Part shown: in pieces, positions 56,870 through 64,000 of the stretch
Numbering within the stretch: position 1 is the first letter of the stretch
Layout: the number at the start of each line of letters is the position of its first letter
Source: Carya illinoinensis
Lineage: Eukaryota > Streptophyta > Magnoliopsida > Fagales > Juglandaceae
NCBI RefSeq assembly: GCF_018687715.1
Contig: NC_056762.1
Span: 29,438,864 to 29,502,863, forward strand
Direction: 5' to 3'
Length of the DNA: 64,000 nucleotides
Position numbers and translations under genes: made by a program
The notes under the pieces: model-generated
What the model was told of the DNA's origin: nothing
Seen by the model: the letters and a program-made list of their open reading frames with translations, nothing else
Databases searched by the model: none

Positions 56870-58995
56870 AGAAATAATGATTAACATCATAACAGATTAC
56901 GTATAAGTTTTGTCAAGCCAAATAGCATGTGCAACATACATTGGAACAGCTTCCCACCACATCTCAATATCTTCAGCATTCCAAGCATAGCGTGCAAGTT
57001 AATGTGTAGCCTCGTTTCTCATTCTTGGTACATGTTGAACCTTAAACTCAGTAAAGAGATGTAACATATTCTTCACTTTTGTCAATAGATTCCCATAACT
57101 TCAAAAAGAAATACCCACCTCTTGTAGAGCTATCACTTTCAAGAATAATTTTGAAAATTTCAAATGGGCACAAACCTGTAAATCTCCTAATATTGCAAGT
57201 AGCTCAATGGTATCAGGATCGAACACTTCATTCTCAACTTTACCAACAGCCATCATTGCTTTACCATTCTCATCTCTTAGAATAGCTCCCACTCCAGCCT
57301 TATGGAGATAAAAAAAAAAAAAATATTGCACCATCTACATTGAGTTTAAAATAATCAGCAAGTAAGGATCTCCAATAATATATTTTCTTTAAAGTTGGGA
57401 GTAATGTCGAATCCTTGTGAACTTTCTGCAAAGAAAGAGCATGATCTATAACCTGTGTGGGCTCCAAATAGATTTAAATGCTCAGCTATCTTCTTATTTC
57501 TCCTGTTCCATGAAGCCCAAGCTATTAAAAAGAAAGTAGTGAGATAATTTATGTCTCCTTTATTTAGTAAGAGCAGAGCTATATTCTTAATAGACATATT
57601 ATCTTCCAGATCCCTCATAGCAGAAATATGGTTATACCACACTTCTCTATTAGTAGGATAATAAATTAGAGTATGTTTTAGATCTTATGAACTATGTTGG
57701 CAGATCACATATGTAGGTTCAACCTCAACTCTTTTTTGCCTCAAATTTGTTTTTGTTGGAGGCCCTTCCCTACAAGCTCTTCATGCAAATATTATGAGTT
57801 TGTTAGGAATCTTCGTCCTTCTAATCTCTTTCCATATCTGATTATGATCATGAGCATTTGAGCTCTCACCTTTTATCTCATGTGGAAATTATTTTGAAGA
57901 ATCTATAAGCACTTTTAACACTAAAGGTGCCATTCTTTTCATGCTTCCATATCCATGTATCTGCATGCTCTCCAAGACAAATAATTATTTTTAGAATATT
58001 AGTAGCCATCCTTGGATTGAATAGAGCTCTAACTTTCTCTACATTCCACCACCTCGAATTTCTGTCACTAAGGGATGCCACTCTTTCTCCACTATGGTTC
58101 TCTAAAATCATTCTCATCTCCTTATATAGAGCCTGTTGGCCTGGAATCCATACATCTTTCCATGTTTTTACTGAGGGCCCATTCCCAATTTTCCATTGAC
58201 AACCTTATAATGTTTTGCTTCCCAAATTTCTCTCCATGCATATGATGGATTAGTACCTATTTTTTTAATTAAAAAAGACTGACATTTGGAAAGTACCTAC
58301 CTTGCTTTGTAGATTTGATGCAACAAAGTATCTTCTTGTTGTAAAATTCTCCAACCTTGTTTTGCCAAAAGAGCAGTGTTAAAAGTTCTCAAATCATGGA
58401 AACCCAAAACCCAAATTAACCACGTCTAAACCTCGATTTACACATGTGCTCCCAACTAATCCAGTGAATTTTTCTCTCATTTACTTTCTGATCCCACCAA
58501 AAGTGAGCTATCATATTTTCCAATTCAACAAATAGGCTAATAGTTAACTTAAAGCAGCTCATTTCATAAGTTGGAATAGCTAAAGCCACTACTTTAATAA
58601 GAACTTCTCTACCTAATTGAGACAAGAGCTTCTCCTTCCAGCACTGCAACTTTCTCCAAACTTTCTACTTAATATTTGCAAAAGCTTGTGGTTTTTATCT
58701 ACCAACAATAGGTGGTAACCCAAGATATTTTTCATACTGTTGAATGCTACTACCACCCCATATAGCCATAATAATATCACTTCTGATTGCCTTTGTAACA
58801 TTTCTACTAAAAACCATAACAGTCTTCTCTTTATTAATTTTCTGGCCAGAGGCTAATTCATAGTTCTTTAACAAGATCTTGATATTGTTGCTGGTATGCA
58901 CATCTGCCTTACAGAAAATGATACTATCATCTTCAAAGAGTAAATGATTCAATCTTGGAGTTTCCTTACAAAGAGTAGTTCTATATACAGGCCGA
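56826..58995 (-). mobile_element. 5'-truncated LINE (RT C-terminal part, zf-RVT, RNase H, poly(A))
   Basis: On the minus strand it begins in RT at LNHLLFEDDSIIF (about 58950), the FADD-type active box read FEDD. It goes on through YEKYLGLPPIVGR, then REVLIKVVALAIPTYEMSCF and FWWDQ (58650-58416), the WxW-type linker with DTWIWKHEKNGTFSVKSAY (58117-57878), WASWNRRNK, and an RNase H domain with AGVGAILRDENG (57300) and TIELLAI. The frame continues to HVPRMRNEATH and MWWEAVPM near 57000-56930. A 39-base poly-T (56826-56864) is its poly(A) tail. Stops and frame breaks occur, so it is inactive. The 5' truncation point is near 58995. Confidence 0.85.
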
Positions 58996-59516
58996 TTAAG
59001 TGGACTATATTGCAGTCCTATGATTAAAATTATGAAATTGTCCCTACTTTCAAATATGAATGGACTAAGTTACCCTCATTCTACAACCTAAATCATCCCA
59101 CACATTTCAAATGCAAAAAATTTATTTTTCTCCTCCTTGCCATGCATTCCCCCCCAATCCCCTCTACCATCGACGTCCCCTTCACCATCGACAAACTCCC
59201 TCAACCCAATCTCCTTCACCATCGACGTACACAACGAAGCTGTCGAAGACTTCCTTGGTAAATTTTCTGAGGTCTTGGTTGGAATTTTCTAGTGTCAACT
59301 TTCTTCCTGTTTTGATGATTTTCATGTGATTTTTGCTGTTTTAAATATTGCTGCTTGTGCCTTAATTTTCAGTATACATGTGCCTTGATTTTCCTGTGTT
59401 TTTGGTGCTCTGAATATTGCTGCTTATTCATTTCAAACGTATAACTATACACAAACTACGACCGACTTGCTTTTTCTAAATTTAGCATTTTTTGATGATT
59501 AATTGTAAACAAAAAT

Positions 59517-59580
59517 TAAGAATTAGAGTTCCAGGTAATGACGTAGCTTAAGAATTAGAATTCTAGGTAATGACGTAGCT
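59517..59580 (+). repeat. 32-bp tandem duplication
   Basis: Two copies (59517-59548 and 59549-59580) with GGTAATGACGTAGCT at the end of each and three differences. Confidence 0.85.
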
Positions 59581-59867
59581 TGATGACTCTTAAATTCTAA
59601 ATATTTTTATATTTAGTAATAACTTTTGTCTTAATTCATACTTAGCTTATCGTTTATACGGCATTTAGATGACATAGGAAGATGAACATAGAAACAAAAA
59701 TCTTTGTTGGTCATTTGTGTTTGTCAAAGATAACTTAGATAAGGAATAAACAGTTTAAAACATTTCCCAATCTTAAAAAACAAAAAAGGCAAAACCAACA
59801 TTGGAATGGTAAACTACTAAACTGTATAGTCAATCAACAATTATAATTTATATGTAGTTAAAATTAA

Positions 59868-59995
59868 AACACATGACTGAAAACTAACAACTAATAAGCT
59901 AATACATAAACTAAAAGTGAAAACTAACAACTAACAAGCCAAAACACATAACTAAAAGTGAAAACTAACAACTAATAAGCCAAAATAAAATCTGA
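59868..59995 (+). repeat. Short tandem repeat, about three units
   Basis: GAAAACTAACAACTAAYAAGC recurs near 59878, 59918 and 59960, joined by ACATAACTAAAAGT-type spacers, so the units are about 40-42 bp and imperfect. Confidence 0.7.
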
Positions 59996-60269
59996 AAATT
60001 AACACAGAATTAACTAAAAGATAGCCTTGACTAAATAAATATTAAGAATATATATTATATGGAAATGTTCTCCATCATGCTTTTATATATATTTTCTTTA
60101 TATTGTGTTTTCAGATTGCCTTTATTTAATTTTTTGTACTTTCATGTTGTGTTGTGCTAAATATATCAATATTGTTGTTGATGGAGAAAGGGGAAGAATG
60201 CACATCTACTATGCGACATCTGTTTTTTTGATGAAAACAGTAATTATATGGATACCCCAAATGTCAGAG

Positions 60270-62446
60270 ATGATGAGGAAGTAGTGCTAAGAACGATGAT
60301 GATGATGATGTGGTTTTAGAGTTAACACCAAGAAATAATGATGATGGGGTTTCAGAACCAACGTCGAGAAATGATGATGATAGAGTTTTACAGCCAACGC
60401 CGGGGATTTTTTTAAAACTGAGAAAGAACTCATTTACTATTACAAGCAATATGAAAGACAATGTGGATTCTGCATAATGACCTAAAGAAGTAAAAGGGAA
60501 GAAGATAGGACTGTTTGATATGTAATAGTTAGTTGTGCTCGTGGTGGTAAGGCAAGGAAACGTATTACCAACATTTTTAAACCACGCTTGACAACGAAAA
60601 TTGATTGTAAGGCGAGAATTAATGCAAGTTTGGTTGATGGTGTCTTACGCATAACTACTGTCTATAATGTGCATAACAATGGGTTAAGTCCACAAAAGGC
60701 AAGATTTTTTAGATGTAATCGCGTAATTGATGATTCCTTGAAGAGGCAGTTAGATATTAATGACAAAGCAGACATTGGTATGGCCAAAAGTTTTAACGCA
60801 TTGGTTGTCGAGGTTGGTGGCTTTGAGAAACTTCCATTTATTGAAAAAGATGCAAGGAATTATATTGATAAGGCTCAACACCTTAGACTTGGCAAAGGAG
60901 GTGCTGATGCACTTCGTGGTTATTTTGAGAGGATGCAGTATAAGAATGATGGGTTTTACTCATCGATGGATTTGGATGATGATGGTCGATTAAAAAATGT
61001 CTTTTGAACCGATGCACGCAGCAGAGCGGCATATGAGTATTTTGGAGATGTTGTGACATTTGATACAGCATACCTAATAAATAGATATGGCATACCATTT
61101 GTCTCGTTTGTTGGTGTAAACCACCATGGACAGTCAATACTTTTGGGAGCAGGCTTGATATCAAGTGAAAATACTGAAACATTTGTTTGGTTATTTGACA
61201 CTTGGTTGAAGTGTATGGATGGGAAAGCGCCAAAAGCTATCATCATTGATCAAGACAGGGTCATGAAAAATCCTATTGCAATAGTGCTACCAAATATCCG
61301 GCATAGATACTGTTTATGGCACATACTAAGAAAAATGTCCGAGAAGTTGGGCTCACATGCTGAATTTAAGTGTGGTTTGAAAAGTGCATTGCAGCGATGT
61401 GTGTATGATTCTCAGACTTCTGACGAGTTTGAGAAGTCTTGGGAGGTGTTTATTAACACTTATAAATTGCATGAAAATGCATGGTTTTAGAGTCTCTATA
61501 GTGGGCACACGTATTGGGTTCCGATATACCTGAAAAATATATTTTGGGTTGGGATGAACACAACTCAGAGGAATGAGAGCATGAATGCCTTTTTTGATGG
61601 ATATGTACATTTAGAGACTACATTGAAAGAATTCGTAGATCAATTCGACAATGCACTGAGGAAGAATGTAGGGAATGAGATAGTAGCGGATTTCCACTTA
61701 TTTAATTGTACAATCCCTTGTATATCTCATTTACCCTTGGAGAAAAAATTTCAAGCAATGTACACAAATTCCAAATTTAAGGAAGTGCAGTCAGAAGTAA
61801 TGAGGATTATCTACTCTCACTGTGTTATCATAAAAATAGAAGGGGCAATTACTACGTATCAAGTTAATGACCAAAGAGAAGTTGAAGATGACATCAAGAA
61901 GTTAACTTTGCAAGCGTACTTCAATGAAGATGAGTGTGAGGCAAAGTGCATGTGTGGACTATTTGAGATGAGAGGAATTATATGTAAGTACATTCTTTCA
62001 ATTTTTGCCGCAAGAGATGTTCAAGAGTTGCCAGAAAAGTACATTATGGAGAGGTGGAGAAATGACATTAAACGTAGATATGCTCTTATTCGCAGCAGTG
62101 ACGATGACTTGAGTGGTAAACCAGCTGCTAGTCGGTACTCTGGTTTGATAAAATTATGTTACAAAATAGCTACAAATGCATGTGAAAGCGAAGATAATTC
62201 CCTGGACATAACACAGAAGCTAAAGACAATGAATTCAATTTACACCAAGTCAAAGCCTCAGGCCACAGTTGCAAGCACTCATACTTCCATTTATGCGAAA
62301 CTAGAAATTCGAAAAAAGTTTTGAGTCCTCGTGTTGTCAGAGGCAAAGGGAGGCCCCCATCAAAGAGGAGACAACCTACAATAGAGAAGTTGCAAACCAA
62401 AAACAGAAAGGCTAGTTGCAAGCGACAAAGAAAAAGTATGAGTTGA
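60270..62446 (+). pseudogene. FAR1-related / MULE transposase pseudogene
   Basis: One reading frame runs from about 60290 to 62324. In order: an acidic triplicated leader (DD-V-EPTPRN, about 60290-60400), a FAR1-type DNA-binding domain (KELIYYYKQY, CGFCIM, then ARGGKARKR and KIDCKARINASLVDG, to about 60740), and a MULE transposase core (DARSRAAYEYFGDVV near 61008, FVSFVGVNHHGQSILLG, APKAIIIDQD, RHRYCLWHI, to about 61700). A SWIM-like zinc finger reads CMCGLFEMRGIICKY, with Tyr where the family has His. A basic tail with GKGRPPSKRR (about 62340-62365) is reached only after a one-base frame change near 62315. Nonsense codons: TAA 60483, TGA 60516, TGA 61005, TAG 61488. FRS genes are light-signalling regulators derived from MULE transposases. 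This copy could be either a dead FRS gene or a transposon. Confidence 0.85.
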
Positions 62447-63289
62447 ATTAAATAATGTCATTTTGCTTTAACTCATTTATTTTTAACTTATATAATTTGT
62501 TTATGTATTTAAATGTAGGCAACATCACATACGTAAGGTGTATTAAACCCCACATATGAGGTAATACTGCATGGCACACCACAAGGTGTTTCGCAAATAC
62601 TTGCTACACAACAAAGCGTTATTTCTCAGGTAAATGTTAAATCTTTCATCCCTTTTGTCCAAGTTTTGCATGATTTTTTACTGGTCTATATTTTAAACTG
62701 CTTGCAGGTGAACATTGCATCTCATGGCCCTCTCGATGATTGATGAAAGACATGTAAGACTGCTGCGTAAAAAGCTATTAATGAGATCTGAAGACGTTGT
62801 AGACTGTTCATGTGGACTATGTTTTAGAATTCAATTGTAGAACTCTATTTTGTATTCTTGTAACCTTGATGTATTGTTGTGATGTTGGTGTATTGAAGAA
62901 GCTTGGATATTGCAACCATTTTAAACTCTGTGTATTGAGATATGTTTTCTCATTTTCAAATTATTACAGGTCCGTCATGTTCATGAGATTGGTAGAGAAA
63001 AGTTTTAACATGATATAATTTCTTCACTTTTAGTATTGAAAACATAGCAATCTAAATTGTCTAAAAGCATAACAATACTTATAATAACTGATAGGATATC
63101 ACAGGTTCAAAAAGTTCCATACACAGCTGATGGGTTTGAATATTACAATATTGATAAAGGTTGTAAACCTATCTATTACAACCTACTACACAACATTACA
63201 ATGTTTGATACAAAGATACTTGATTTGTAACTGTTATTGATCTTATCCAACAACAAAATATTAGAATTGCAAGTCCCCAATACATGCAG
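62447..63289. other. Spacer between convergent pseudogene and GRF gene
   Basis: AT-rich, no recognised coding sequence. It probably holds the 3' UTRs of both neighbours. Confidence 0.4.
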
Positions 63290-63435
63290 GGTTGTATGCG
63301 TATACGATTAATATCTTTCATTACACCATGAAGCTCATCTCGATCATTTTGGATGTCCTCCCACTTTTGGAGTCCTTCCTCCCACTTTTTGAGTTTTTCT
63401 TCTTTCTTTTGGAGCTCTTCCTTTTTCTTTTGGAG

Positions 63436-63752
63436 TTATTCATCTCTCTTTTGGAAGCAGCATTCTCTTTCACATATAAGTTTTTCTTCATTTTCTACTT
63501 CAATATCTGCCCATAAAAAGTACTCGCAATATGACCTTTCCTGCAGCAAACATCTAATCAGTGTGGAAAATTAGAATTAATACAACAATGTTTGCACAAA
63601 CAAGACTAATTAATATTTACCTCTCTATTGTAATTTGGACATGAATAAAAAGGTCGCATTGGATTTTTTGGTGTTTTTGATAACTTTAGACGTGTTATCT
63701 CTCCGCATAAACATTTTGGAGCATGATTCGAAGAATGCAATGAAGAAGACAT
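63436..63752 (-). CDS. GRF-type zinc-finger protein with coiled coil, possibly truncated
   Basis: Exon 1 is 63752-63621 (ATG at 63752) and exon 2 begins at 63540; GT donor (GTAAAT) and AG acceptor (CTGCAG) leave the frame intact. The start MSSSLHSSNHAPKCLCGE leads into a zf-GRF domain: CLC at residues 14-16, SKTPKNPMRPFYSCP, then across the junction YCEYFLWAD, so all the expected Cys are present. An Asp/Glu/Lys-rich helix follows. In frame, TAA at 63436-63438 ends a 78-aa product, yet the same frame stays open beyond it with Leu/Glu/Lys heptads (EELQKKEEKLKKWEEG, to about 63290), so the stop probably truncates a longer coiled coil. Such GRF plus coiled-coil proteins are common in plants and often repeat-associated. 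Role unknown; nucleic-acid binding is inferred. Confidence 0.7.
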
Positions 63753-64000
63753 TGCGTATCAAGAACAAAAGTTTTTTTTGAAACTGTGTTATGTTGCCCT
63801 GCTATATGCCTACAGCAGTTAGTTATGTAAAATATTATTATGTAAGATCATGTTCAACTGAATTTATATGGAAGAAAAAAAAAGTGAAAGTTGGTGGGAG
63901 TGTAGTGAAAGCATAATCTGACCATCATGTGTGCCAATTTAAGAGACTGAAGCAAGTTGGGAAGTGTGTCGGAAAGAAGATGATGCCATATGAGATGAAT
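63753..64000. other. Upstream flank of the GRF gene
   Basis: No feature recognised. The promoter of the minus-strand GRF gene should lie here, and a right-hand transposon end, if any, lies beyond the window. Confidence 0.3.

Larger units (their letters stand above)
59010..60260. other. Region between LINE and transposase pseudogene, possible MULE terminal part
   Basis: No gene. About 59025-59110 (AATTGTCCCTACTTTC, GGACTAAGTTACCCTCATTC) looks like the end of a Mutator-like element. A CT/CA-rich segment follows at 59130-59240. Two small tandem repeats are listed separately. Confidence 0.35.

Noticed and set aside
1..64000. CRISPR arrays, operons, tRNA and rRNA genes
   Set aside because: The repeats seen are microsatellites or transposon-derived, the genes are intron-containing plant genes, and no tRNA or rRNA sequence was recognised by eye.

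Overview
The window looks like nuclear DNA of a woody eudicot. It is AT-rich, its genes carry GT-AG and GC-AG introns, and it is crowded with plant retroposons, LTR elements, MITEs and a pararetrovirus relic. The MITE families and the close matches of the EYA, LOL1 and LEA_1 genes to rosid proteins suggest Fagales, perhaps Juglandaceae. That placement is an impression, not a proof.

Four host genes can be reconstructed with splice sites. (1) 6370-9664 (+): the last three exons of a plant EYES ABSENT (EYA) HAD-type phosphatase; its 5' exons lie left of the window. (2) 23398-25579 (+): a complete five-exon LOL1-type (LSD ONE LIKE) triple zinc-finger gene of 145 aa. (3) 39157-39655 (+): a two-exon LEA group-1 gene of 130 aa with ABRE-like and TATA motifs. 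(4) 40893-47369 (-): a two-exon conserved plant gene of unknown function, 156 aa, split by a 6.0-kb intron full of repeats. A GRF-type zinc-finger gene, possibly truncated (63436-63752, -), lies at the right edge.

The rest is mostly mobile DNA. 1-5.4 kb: an old L1-type LINE. 13.4-18.0 kb: an LTR element with no pol, filled with GC-rich tandem repeats. 21.0-21.6 kb: a LINE RNase H remnant. 29.8-31.2 kb: a Tourist-like MITE between two copies of a dispersed repeat. 32.4-36.4 kb: a decayed endogenous pararetrovirus (Caulimoviridae-like) with an 832-bp hAT-type MITE in it. 36.6-38.7 kb: two solo LTRs, each with a perfect 5-bp target duplication, just upstream of the LEA gene. 42.0-43.8 kb: a LINE derivative with ORF1-like sequence only. 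45.3-46.3 kb: a recent 490-bp tandem duplication. 48.3-50.1 kb: an LTR with an antisense retroelement ORF beside it. 51.9-53.5 kb: a hAT transposase pseudogene. 55.9-59.0 kb: two LINE fragments in opposite orientation. 59-62.4 kb: a FAR1/MULE-type transposase pseudogene, convergent with the GRF gene.

Three themes stand out. Two of the four reconstructed host genes use a GC-AG intron whose position is fixed by the reading frame. At least five tiny insertions (about 20-30 bp) of A/T-rich sequence are bracketed by 11-22-bp duplications, as expected of LINE machinery that reverse-transcribed little more than a poly(A) tail. The FAR1/MULE pseudogene keeps one frame for about 2 kb and is broken by four nonsense codons, each explained by one C-to-T or G-to-A transition. 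No tRNA, rRNA or CRISPR array was recognised.
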